Below are positions 20,012-27,071 of a stretch of 45,351 bases of DNA, one piece after another (position 1 is the stretch's first letter; each line of letters opens with the position of its first letter). The DNA is taken from assembly GCA_001689445.1 (NCBI GenBank), contig LUJN01000018.1, positions 1 through 45,351 of the forward strand, in the 5' to 3' direction. This DNA is from Bacteroidales bacterium M3. GTDB taxonomy: Bacteria; Bacteroidota; Bacteroidia; Bacteroidales; Muribaculaceae. The notes under the pieces were generated by a model. The model saw nothing but the letters and a program-made list of their open reading frames with translations. It was not told the DNA's origin and ran no database searches. Both the position numbers and the translations under genes were made by a program.

Positions 20012-20671
20012 TCAGAACATATAGGCGGCGGAGAGAGAGATGGTCTGGTTATTGAGCGTATTGTTATATTCCACGAAGCCGAGGTCGTAGCCTACGGCAA
20101 TCTGCACGTGGTCGATGAGTTCCGCGCCAAGACGGACGCTTATTCCCGCGTCAAAACGCCTCATGGCATCGTTGTTAAAGGTTGCCTTGAACACGTTGTC
20201 AATTTTGAAATCCACCCATTTGCCGTCACCGACAAATGTCGAAACTGTGGATGGTCCAAAAAGCCCCACGGCAAAATACGGGCCAAAGGAGGCAAACGCC
20301 TTGACCTTCCGCGATAGATTGAAGTGATACCCGGCATGAATCGGTATTTCAAGATAGTAAGGAGTCATACGCTCAATACATCCCGTGGAAACACTCGGCA
20401 ATCCATCGGCTCCAAACCACCCCACATTACTATTGCTACTCGATGGCTTGGATGAGAGCTTCAAAGCCATGTCAAAATACCAGCTGTCGGTCGCGGGATT
20501 GAAGTCCAAATCACCTTTCAGCCCGACGTTAAAACCCACCCGCGCCCCATCGGCATTAATCGGGCGCGACACGTTCAATCCTCCTTCAACACCTAACCGT
20601 AGACGCTGCGCACCGGCATTTACCCCACATGCCGCAGCCACAACAATCGCAAAAATTACTTTTCCAGACAT
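20012..20671 (-). CDS. PorT-like outer-membrane beta-barrel protein
   Basis: The 219-residue product has a signal peptide (VIFAIVVAAACGVNAGAQ) and alternating strands typical of the PorT / outer-membrane beta-barrel family: LRLGVEGGLNVS at the start, YYLEIPIHAGYHFNLS, AFASFGPYFAVGLFG, then QIAVGYDLGFVEYNN and a terminal strand ISLSAAYMF ending in Phe, as outer-membrane barrels do. I use the ATG at 20671, where the signal peptide begins, and not an upstream in-frame start. It converges on the pseudouridine synthase gene with two bases between them. Function unknown. Confidence 0.8.
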   Translation of the reverse strand: MSGKVIFAIVVAAACGVNAGAQRLRLGVEGGLNVSRPINADGARVGFNVGLKGDLDFNPATDSWYFDMALKLSSKPSSSNSNVGWFGADGLPSVSTGCIERMTPYYLEIPIHAGYHFNLSRKVKAFASFGPYFAVGLFGPSTVSTFVGDGKWVDFKIDNVFKATFNNDAMRRFDAGISVRLGAELIDHVQIAVGYDLGFVEYNNTLNNQTISLSAAYMF

Positions 20672-20741
20672 AAATATCAATTTAATTACAGCCCTATGAT
20701 AGGACACATGGGCAATACCCCTATCCCCATCAGGCAAAAAT

Positions 20742-20823
20742 GTAGGGTCGCGACCTGTCGCGACCGCGCGGATGGTATATTGACAACATGCCGACTTGCG
20801 GTCGCGACAGGTCGCGACCCTAC
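20742..20823. repeat. Palindromic intergenic element, copy B
   Basis: Two 26-base arms (20742-20767 and 20798-20823) are perfect inverted complements around a 30-base centre. Each arm contains the nested palindrome GGTCGCGACC. The ends (GTAGGGTCG...CGACCCTAC) match the element at 9369-9439. It sits between two minus-strand barrel genes and could end or weaken transcription between them. Confidence 0.85.
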
Positions 20824-20831
20824 TCTTTAGG

Positions 20832-21407
20832 TTATTTGCCGATGTCTGGCGACACCCGCTTTTTCGGGCGACCGCCGATGACGCCGCCGATAGTGAACGA
20901 AAGGTTGTTGTAACCCTTGCGGGTTATGTTGGCCGACACGGTGACACGGATATGCCTTATCAGCTCCACGCCGATACGGGGGATGAATACCGGCGCGACA
21001 CCGCTTGTCGGATATGCGGCGACACCCACGACATCGTTAAACCCTGCGCCGATTCCAAGCCCGGCAAATGGATTGACCTTGCTTCCCTGACGCAGGTTGT
21101 AGTCGCCGACGACAGCCCATGCCAATGTGCGGTTGTTTTGCTCGGGATTATGCCCGTTACGTTCATACGAGCGCATGGCGCAGCTCAAATCCAGCAGCAT
21201 ACCCGCGTCAAACGGTGTATTGTCAAAATTGTACCTCAATTCCACCCCGAGCGCTCCCCCCACTTCGGTCTTACCTCCGTGATAGCCGCCCATCGGGACT
21301 GCAAGTCCGACTCTCGCCTCAACCTCGACCGGCTGTACGCTCACTGTCTGTGCCCCACAACCCAACGATGCCATTCCCAGCACCAAAAACGCTAAAATCT
21401 TTACCAT
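20832..21407 (-). CDS. Small outer-membrane beta-barrel protein
   Basis: The 191-residue product has a signal peptide that may be a lipoprotein type (ILAFLVLGMASLGCGAQ, Cys17). Amphipathic strands follow, such as VEARVGLAVPMGGYHGG, ALGVELRYNF, VNPFAGLGIGAGFND, IRVTVSANITRKGYNN and LSFTIGGVIGGRPKK. The fold matches small Bacteroidetes outer-membrane barrels, and it resembles the neighbour at 20012 only in general pattern. The ATG at 21407 directly precedes the signal peptide. Function unknown. Confidence 0.72.
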   Translation of the reverse strand: MVKILAFLVLGMASLGCGAQTVSVQPVEVEARVGLAVPMGGYHGGKTEVGGALGVELRYNFDNTPFDAGMLLDLSCAMRSYERNGHNPEQNNRTLAWAVVGDYNLRQGSKVNPFAGLGIGAGFNDVVGVAAYPTSGVAPVFIPRIGVELIRHIRVTVSANITRKGYNNLSFTIGGVIGGRPKKRVSPDIGK

Positions 21408-21492
21408 AAATGTCTATTCAAAATTAAATTACAATATATAAATTGGGTGTAAATAAACGCCATGATAGTAATAGTATATGTCATTATCAACA

Positions 21493-21609
21493 TCAGCTTA
21501 AACGACCTGTTTCTATTTCCGATTTCAGAAATTGAAAGATATACACAGCCCCCTGATAGTAAAGCCCACATCCCGGATCATTTAGCTTGCCATGATGCAG
21601 GATAATCAT
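21493..21609 (-). pseudogene. 38-codon ORF, possible remnant of a DUF3990 gene
   Basis: This ORF overlaps the DUF3791 stop by 4 bases (ATGA). It begins MIILHHG and continues to DPGCGLYYQG. DUF3990 proteins, which resemble ADP-ribosyltransferases and are often encoded directly after DUF3791, begin in a similar way (MILYHGS... then DFGxGFY). The full family is about 150 residues, so this would be a remnant with an internal deletion and early stop. The match is short and from memory, so it is tentative. Confidence 0.35.
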
Positions 21610-21833
21610 GCAATCCGTCCTCCCATACGGTAGCATAAAGCCTGGAGGTCAGAGACAGCATCGTCTATTGATAAGGTATGCTCAGCCGCGTAGCAATCAA
21701 GAAGAAAATCTATGCCAGTGAATCTACGCAAATACGCATATGCCTGTGGATTAGATAAATTATATTTTTGGGCAAAAGCTCCCACACAGGTTATCACATA
21801 TTCTATTCTATCAAATATTTCTTTTCTATTCAT
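21606..21833 (-). CDS. DUF3791 protein
   Basis: The 75-residue product matches the small all-helical DUF3791 family in length and pattern: an opening MNRKEIFDRIEYVITCVGAFA, a central LSNPQAYAYLRRFTGIDFLLD and a final AVSDLQALCYRMGG. These proteins commonly pair with a DUF3990 protein, an arrangement that looks like a toxin-antitoxin or defence module. Here the downstream partner seems reduced to 38 codons. The gene has its own clear promoter at 21886-21916, so it is probably still expressed. Confidence 0.75.
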   Translation of the reverse strand: MNRKEIFDRIEYVITCVGAFAQKYNLSNPQAYAYLRRFTGIDFLLDCYAAEHTLSIDDAVSDLQALCYRMGGRIA

Positions 21834-21885
21834 AGTAGGCGTGGCAGGATTTTATAAAAATGGCTATATCAGTTTGATTATTATG

Positions 21886-21916
21886 CAAATATAGCACAAA
21901 ATCCATGAGTTACAAA
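21886..21916 (-). promoter_or_regulatory. Promoter of the DUF3791 gene
   Basis: Read on the minus strand: TTTG (21916-21913), a 19-base spacer, then TATATTTG (21893-21886). This is a near-ideal Bacteroidetes promoter; the predicted start near 21879 gives a leader of about 45 bases. Confidence 0.75.
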
Positions 21917-21960
21917 TAAAATAAAACCCAACGGCTATAAAATAAAGATGGGGTAGGTAC

Positions 21961-22039
21961 AAAAAAAAATTATTTGTCTCACGACAAATAATCTCCTTAA
22001 CCTTAAATCTAATACCATGAAAAACACGATGCAAAGATA
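21961..22039 (-). ncRNA. Candidate small RNA or terminated leader
   Basis: On the minus strand, TATCTTTG (22039-22032) looks like a -7 element. About 40 bases after the expected start, a perfect 10-bp stem (ATTATTTGTC with GACAAATAAT, loop GTGA, 21992-21969) is followed by nine T residues, a strong terminator. The product would be about 65 nt. It contains GGTATTAGATTTAAGG and AAGGAG but no ORF of note. I recall similar promoter-leader-terminator strings being repeated in Bacteroidales genomes, but cannot name an Rfam family. The DUF3791 promoter lies beyond the terminator, so this is likely an independent unit. Confidence 0.55.
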
Positions 22040-22104
22040 GGGGGTTTATGTTATTAAACATAATTTTTCAAAAGAAAAATATATATCATTAACATTATTT
22101 ATAT

Positions 22105-22359
22105 TTACATCAGCAGTAATGCGCCATACGACAGCAACAATATGGCCAAAAGGATGTAGCTTATCTCGCGGCGATTGACATAACAACGGTATGATAGCCA
22201 GCAGGTAAGGATGCCATATACCGGGAAAAACGCCATCAGCAGCCATTGTGGGGAGGCTTCGTCAAACCGTCCCGAAAATTCCGACATTATAAAGGGCCAT
22301 AGCGTCAACGGCAACAGTATGACGACCAAAACGGCTATAAACCAAGCGGGTACTTTCAT
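22105..22359 (-). CDS. Small three-helix membrane protein
   Basis: The 84-residue product is mostly hydrophobic, with probable membrane helices at about residues 5-25, 38-58 and 66-84. An acidic loop (SEFSGRFDEAS) separates the first two, and a basic turn (CYVNRREIS) comes before the third. It starts 21 bases after the epimerase gene and is probably its cotranscribed neighbour. No family recognised. Confidence 0.6.
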   Translation of the reverse strand: MKVPAWFIAVLVVILLPLTLWPFIMSEFSGRFDEASPQWLLMAFFPVYGILTCWLSYRCYVNRREISYILLAILLLSYGALLLM

Positions 22360-22380
22360 ATTCGACTTTTTAAGTTAAAA

Positions 22381-23433
22381 TCAGTCGGGCAGGGAGGCTA
22401 TTGTCTCCCGTATGCCCTCGCGCAAGGAGTAGCGGGGAGTGAAGCTGAAGTCGCGCACGGCGTCGGAGATGTCGCAGTCCCAGTTGCGCTGACGCATTAT
22501 CTTGAACTTGTCGCGGTTGAGCGTACTCGGCTTCATGCGCAACAGGCCCCACTTCTCGGCGACCACCGAGGCGGCATAGGTGGCCCACAGCGGCAGACGC
22601 ACGGGTATCACCCACTTGACGCCAAGTTCCTCAGCTACTATGCGGCGAAACTCGGCCTGGGTATAAGCCCTGTCTTCGGAAATGATATACTTGCGGCGCA
22701 ACGTCGTGGGAGTGACAATGGCGTCAAACATTGCATCCACCAAGTCCTTGACGTAGATAAACGTCAACAGCTGCTTGCGGAATCCCACTCCGAAGTCCCA
22801 ATGCCGGCGGATGCTCTCTATCATCATCAGGTAGTCCTGCTCATGCGGCCCGTAAACGCCTGTGGGACGGAATACCGTCCATGGGAAGTCGGGAGTCATG
22901 TCGAGGAATGTCTCGGCCTTTATCTTCGACACGCCATAACGGGTGTCGGGGTGGGGGATATCGGTGGAGCGGATTGGGGTATAATGCTCCTCGTCGCCTC
23001 GTCCTATCGCGCTGAGACTGCTCATGTAGAGGAAACGCTCGGGCACAAGGTCACAGGCTATAAGCGTCTCCACGAAAGTGCGCAGGTATTGGTAGTTGAT
23101 TTTGTTGAAGTCGGCAAAGTTGGTGCACTTTGTCGCGCCGAGATTATAGATTATATAGTCCCACTTTTCCCCTGCCGGCAACGCGTCGCCCAACGCCTTG
23201 GCAAGCGCCTCCTCGTCGTCATAGTCGAGAGTGAGAAAATGGAGACGGTCGTCGGCGAGAAACCTACGCGAGGTAGTCTCGCGCACGGCGACCCATGTCT
23301 CGTATCCGAGTTCAAGGGCACGCCGGGCAATATGACCGCCGATAAAGCCACCGGCACCTACGACCAAAAGCCTACGGCCTTTGGTCAGTCCAAAGTTCAA
23401 AGTGCTAAGTTCAGAGTTATTATTGTTGTTCAT
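22381..23433 (-). CDS. NAD-dependent epimerase/dehydratase (extended SDR)
   Basis: The ~350-residue product has the Rossmann motif LVVGAGGFIGGHIA near residue 25 and the catalytic YxxxK in RYGVSKIKAE. A serine-containing MSSLSAIG strand comes before it, and VFRPTGVYGPHEQDY follows; these are features of extended SDRs acting on nucleotide sugars or similar. I start at the ATG at 23433. The first 18 residues (Asn-rich, then SELSTLNFG) precede the conserved strand and come from repeat-like DNA. A GT4 glycosyltransferase lies upstream on the same strand, so a glycan role is plausible. Substrate unknown. Confidence 0.85.
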   Translation of the reverse strand: MNNNNNSELSTLNFGLTKGRRLLVVGAGGFIGGHIARRALELGYETWVAVRETTSRRFLADDRLHFLTLDYDDEEALAKALGDALPAGEKWDYIIYNLGATKCTNFADFNKINYQYLRTFVETLIACDLVPERFLYMSSLSAIGRGDEEHYTPIRSTDIPHPDTRYGVSKIKAETFLDMTPDFPWTVFRPTGVYGPHEQDYLMMIESIRRHWDFGVGFRKQLLTFIYVKDLVDAMFDAIVTPTTLRRKYIISEDRAYTQAEFRRIVAEELGVKWVIPVRLPLWATYAASVVAEKWGLLRMKPSTLNRDKFKIMRQRNWDCDISDAVRDFSFTPRYSLREGIRETIASLPD

Positions 23434-23503
23434 CAAGTTGGAAAATTATGCATTGTGCATTATATCATCGCCTTTAGGCACTTTGCCCATCAAATAATTG
23501 TGC

Positions 23504-23527
23504 ATTGTGCATTATGAATTATGCATT
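23504..23527. repeat. 24-nt dispersed repeat, copy 2
   Basis: Identical to the string at 43-66. It overlaps the 3' end of the glycosyltransferase gene, so the last codons (NNA, stop) fall in the repeat. A partial copy (GCATTGTGCATTATA) lies at about 23449-23463 in the same intergenic gap. Confidence 0.75.
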
Positions 23528-24667
23528 GTTGAGGGCTTTGCTGTAGGAGTCCATCAGTCCGGCGGCAAAGTTTTCGGGGCTGAAGCGGGTGATGTAGCTC
23601 TGCCCGTGTATCACCATGTCGCGGCGACGGGCGTCGCTGTCGATGAGCGTACGAGCTGCCGTGACATATGCCTCCACGTCGTCGGGATCGACATATACCG
23701 CTCCGGGACCACCGGCTTCCTCAAGCGACGAACCTGTGGCGGCTATCACGGGTACTCCCGTGGCTATTGATTCTATCACGGGGATGCCGAATCCCTCAAA
23801 GCGGGATGTGTAGCTCGACAGCCGTGCCATCGCATAGAGAGCCGGAAGATGGTCAAACGGGACACCTTCAAGGAAACGGACTCTTGTACCCATTCCATGG
23901 TCGGCGACATAGCGGTCTATCTCGTCGGCATAATCGGTGCGACGCCCGACGATAAGCAACTGTACATCGTCATCGAGACGCTCCAATGCCTTGACGGCCA
24001 ACAACTGGTTTTTACGCCTCTCGACCGTGCCCACCGATATAATATATCTCTCGGGAAGATTGTAAATGGATGCTACTTCATCCATCAAATCGGGACTTAT
24101 GGCGTGGCCAAATGCCTCGTGGCACCCCTGATAGACCACGTCTATCTTCTCCTCGGGGACGTGGTACATCTCCACAATGTCGCGCTTGGTGCACTCGGTG
24201 ATGGCTATAACACGGGTGGCGTTGATGGCAGCCTTCTCAAACTTATAGTCATATATACGGCGATCGGCAGGCTTGTAGTATTCGGGAAAACGACGGAAGA
24301 TAAGGTCGTGAATAGTCACCACCGACGGGATGCCGCATCCGGATATATTGAGCGGCAGCTCGTTGCTCAACCCATGGAAAAGGTCTATCTTGTCAGCCTT
24401 AATCTGGTCGGTAATCCCGCTCACGCGCCATATCGACGGGGCTATACGACCCCATCGTGACACGGGGGTGACTACCGTCACATTCTGCCTCTCCAACAAT
24501 GGCTCCAGACGCGGATTGTGGCGCATCTGCGGCACATATAGACAGTACTCGTTGGCGGGGTATTTATCCGACAGCACATCGACAACAAGACGGCTGTAGT
24601 TGCCAAGCCCGGTGTTGTTGTTGACAGCCCTCTTGCCGTCCATTCCTATTTTAAGACCATCAATCAT
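23519..24667 (-). CDS. Glycosyltransferase family 4
   Basis: The ~382-residue product has the two-Rossmann GT-B layout. The acceptor half begins LKIGMDGKRAVNNNTGLGNYSR, with DLFHGLSNELPL and TIHDLIFRRFPEYY further on. The donor half has RYIISVGTVERRKNQ, LLIVGRR and the family's nucleotide-sugar motif SRFEGFGIPVIES (E-x7-E). It most resembles mannosyl- or rhamnosyltransferases of O-antigen or capsule assembly. The ATG at 24667 is preferred over an upstream TTG. It overlaps the end of the SpoU gene by 8 bases. Donor and acceptor cannot be read from sequence. Confidence 0.9.
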   Translation of the reverse strand: MIDGLKIGMDGKRAVNNNTGLGNYSRLVVDVLSDKYPANEYCLYVPQMRHNPRLEPLLERQNVTVVTPVSRWGRIAPSIWRVSGITDQIKADKIDLFHGLSNELPLNISGCGIPSVVTIHDLIFRRFPEYYKPADRRIYDYKFEKAAINATRVIAITECTKRDIVEMYHVPEEKIDVVYQGCHEAFGHAISPDLMDEVASIYNLPERYIISVGTVERRKNQLLAVKALERLDDDVQLLIVGRRTDYADEIDRYVADHGMGTRVRFLEGVPFDHLPALYAMARLSSYTSRFEGFGIPVIESIATGVPVIAATGSSLEEAGGPGAVYVDPDDVEAYVTAARTLIDSDARRRDMVIHGQSYITRFSPENFAAGLMDSYSKALNNA

Positions 24668-25199
24668 CTCCAAACTTCATTTTACTGAAAAAATGCCATA
24701 TGGCGAGCCCGGCCGACACCGATACGTTGAGAGAGTGTTTTGTGCCGCACTGCGGTATCTCTATGCAGCAGTCTGACGAGTCTACCACAGACTGTTCCAC
24801 GCCCTTGACTTCATTGCCAAGCACTATAGCATAGCGTGCATCGGGTGCAGGGGAGAACTCCTGCAACATGACGCTACCCTCGACCTGCTCAAGGGAGCAT
24901 ACAGTGTAGCCCATCTCATGCAGCCGCCTGACGGCCTCCATAGTCGATCCACAGTATTCCCATTCCACACTGTCTTCCGCTCCCAAGGCGGTCTTGTGTA
25001 TCTCCTGTGACGGCGGGGTAGCGGTGATGCCACAAAGCATTATCTTTTCAACAAGAAAGGCATCGCATGTGCGGAAGATGGCCCCAACGTTATTGAGGCT
25101 GCGTACATTGTCGAGCACCACCACAAGCGGCAGCTTCACACGCGAGCGATACTCCTCGGGGGTGTCGCGATGCAGGTCCCATATAGTTTTCTTTTTCAT
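24660..25199 (-). CDS. SpoU/TrmH-family RNA 2'-O-methyltransferase
   Basis: The ~179-residue product is a SPOUT-fold methyltransferase that transfers methyl from SAM to a ribose 2'-OH of tRNA or rRNA. The three motifs are visible: LDNVRSLNNVGAIFRTCDAF (motif 1), AIVLGNEVKGVEQSVVDSSD (motif 2) and HSLNVSVSAGLAIW (motif 3). I start at the ATG at 25199 (MKKKTIWDLHRDTPEEYR); an upstream alternative adds eight residues. It is the first minus-strand gene left of the AT-rich candidate origin. Confidence 0.93.
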   Translation of the reverse strand: MKKKTIWDLHRDTPEEYRSRVKLPLVVVLDNVRSLNNVGAIFRTCDAFLVEKIMLCGITATPPSQEIHKTALGAEDSVEWEYCGSTMEAVRRLHEMGYTVCSLEQVEGSVMLQEFSPAPDARYAIVLGNEVKGVEQSVVDSSDCCIEIPQCGTKHSLNVSVSAGLAIWHFFSKMKFGDD

Positions 25200-26050
25200 A
25201 TTACAAATTAAGCTATTTTCCACCTAACCGCAAAGAGAAACCCACACTTATCAACAATCATCAACATATATGATATAGCCACAAAAACCTATGTTGAAAA
25301 CTGTCCGTACAGCCCAAAATTTCCGAAAATAAGCCCATACCTCCCCTTTACACGGTATAAACAAGTTATAAACATATTATATATCTATAAATCAACATAA
25401 TATATCAGTTATAAACACTATGTTGACAATATGATATAAACATATTGTTGACAACTGTAAATCATAGTTTCAACAACTGTCAACAACCATATATAAACAA
25501 TAAATAAACAGCATTTTATACAATTTATCAACATGATATACAACTATAAATAAACCATTTAGCAACATTATGAACAGTTGTTCAAAACAATTGTCAACAT
25601 ATTTACACCTTACTGTCAATGGAAACAATCGCCATCACGCAAACCTATGTTGACAATATGTTGAAACGCTATGGAAAGATTTACCATCAAAATCAATAAG
25701 ATTATTTGGAAGTATGGTTTCTTACAACGTATAAAACCATTACCTCTTATCTCCAAAAAAGTTAGCACAAACTAATGAAACAGTTGTCAAGGAGGTTTTC
25801 TACATAAAAGGTTGGCATAAATGGAGTAAAGTTATTAACTTTGCATGTTATTTACAGCCTGTTGATAACGTTGCTAAATAATTAATAGTCAACATTAGAG
25901 TATGTAGATAACATGTATGTTGCCTGCGACAGTATATTGATAACTTCATAGGCAAGAAAATAAACCAAAAGTTATCTCTACTATCAACAGGCATAGTAGT
26001 TGATATAAAGAAAAGATTTTATTAAAAAATTTAATTCAAAAAATAATATA
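25200..26050. other. Candidate chromosomal replication origin (oriC)
   Basis: This 851-base stretch has no gene and is very AT-rich. It holds many 9-mers close to the DnaA box TTATCCACA: TTATCAACA at 25248 and 25525, TGTTGATAA at 25860, TTGTCAACA or its complement at 25421, 25446, 25591 and 25648, TTATAAACA at 25366 and 25409, and further variants (CTGTCAACA 25477, ATATAAACA 25434 and 25491, CTATCAACA 25981). Both orientations occur, densest between 25350 and 25660, followed by AT-rich DNA suited to unwinding. Genes on both sides are transcribed away from it. dnaA is not in the window, which is not unusual for Bacteroidetes. GC-skew has not been computed. Confidence 0.7.
25812..25843 (+). promoter_or_regulatory. 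Predicted nadA promoter inside the AT-rich region
   Basis: TTGG (25812-25815), a 20-base spacer and TAACTTTG (25836-25843). It predicts a leader of about 200 bases before nadA, containing a TGTTGATAA box at 25860. Confidence 0.55.
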
Positions 26051-27031
26051 ATGAATGTCGACAAAGGCTACGTGGATGTGCCCGTGGATGCAACGCTTGA
26101 TTTGAGAGAGGAGATAGTCCGTCTCAAAAAAGAGAAGGGGGCCGTGATTCTCGCCCACTATTATCAGAAAGGGGAGATTCAGGACCTCGCCGACTATATA
26201 GGCGACAGCCTTGCGTTGGCCCAGATAGCCTCGCGCATCGACGCGCCGGTCATAGTGCTTTGCGGGGTAGGGTTCATGGGCGAGACCGCCAAGATACTTT
26301 GCCCCGACAAGACCGTGTTGATACCCGACCTCAATGCCGGATGCTCGCTTGCCGACAGTTGTCCCGCTGACGAGTTTGAGAAATTTGTCAAGGCCCATCC
26401 CGGCCACACGGTGATAAGCTATGTCAACACATCGGCCGGTGTGAAGGCTCTTACCGACGTGCTGGTGACATCGACCAATGCACGTCAGATTGTGGAGAGC
26501 TTCCCTGAGGATGAGAAGATAATCTTCGGTCCCGACCGCAATCTCGGAAACTATATAAACAGCATTACAGGGAGGAAGATGAAGCTGTGGGACGGCGCAT
26601 GTCACGTGCATGAGCAGTTCTCCATTGAGAAAATTGTGGAGTTGAAAAAGCAGCATCCCGACGCCAAGGTGCTTGCCCATCCCGAGTGCAAGCAGCAACT
26701 TCTGCTCCTTGCCGACAAGGTTGGCTCGACTGCCGCGCTGCTCAATTATGCCGTGGCATCGGATGCCGACGAATTTATCGTCGCCACCGAGTCGGGCATC
26801 ATACACGAGATGCAGAAGAAGTGTCCCGGCAAGACGTTTATCCCCGCTCCTCCAAACGACAGCACATGCGCATGCAACGACTGCTCGTTCATGAAGCTCA
26901 ACACGCTTGAGAAGCTGTACAACTGCCTCAAGTATGGCGCACCGGAGGTGCATGTCGACCCCGAGCTTGCAGCCAAGGCCCTGCGTCCCATTAAGCGGAT
27001 GCTTGAGATTTCGGAGAAACTTGGCCTCTAA
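26051..27031 (+). CDS. nadA: Quinolinate synthase
   Basis: NadA condenses iminoaspartate with dihydroxyacetone phosphate to quinolinate in NAD synthesis, using a [4Fe-4S] cluster. The 326-residue length fits. Visible motifs are ILAHYYQKGEIQDLADYIGDS, CGVGFMGETAKIL, and the three expected cluster cysteine regions (Cys98 in NAGCSLAD, one in GACHVHE, and the CACNDC group in DSTCACNDCSFMK). PDRNLGNYI and HPECKQ are also present. nadB and nadC are not nearby. leuS begins 40 bases downstream and may share the transcript. Confidence 0.97.
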   Translation: MNVDKGYVDVPVDATLDLREEIVRLKKEKGAVILAHYYQKGEIQDLADYIGDSLALAQIASRIDAPVIVLCGVGFMGETAKILCPDKTVLIPDLNAGCSLADSCPADEFEKFVKAHPGHTVISYVNTSAGVKALTDVLVTSTNARQIVESFPEDEKIIFGPDRNLGNYINSITGRKMKLWDGACHVHEQFSIEKIVELKKQHPDAKVLAHPECKQQLLLLADKVGSTAALLNYAVASDADEFIVATESGIIHEMQKKCPGKTFIPAPPNDSTCACNDCSFMKLNTLEKLYNCLKYGAPEVHVDPELAAKALRPIKRMLEISEKLGL

Positions 27032-27071
27032 GTCCCCGTGCATTTATCTAACTGAAAAAATTATCACAACA

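Noticed and set aside
25200..26050. Tandem repeat array or CRISPR in the AT-rich gap
   Set aside because: The recurring TTATCAACA/TGTTGACAA words are irregularly spaced, occur in both orientations and lack unique spacers of constant length; DnaA-type boxes explain them better.
26036..27043. 335-codon minus-strand frame over nadA
   Set aside because: Mirror of nadA, which has the cluster cysteines and normal length.
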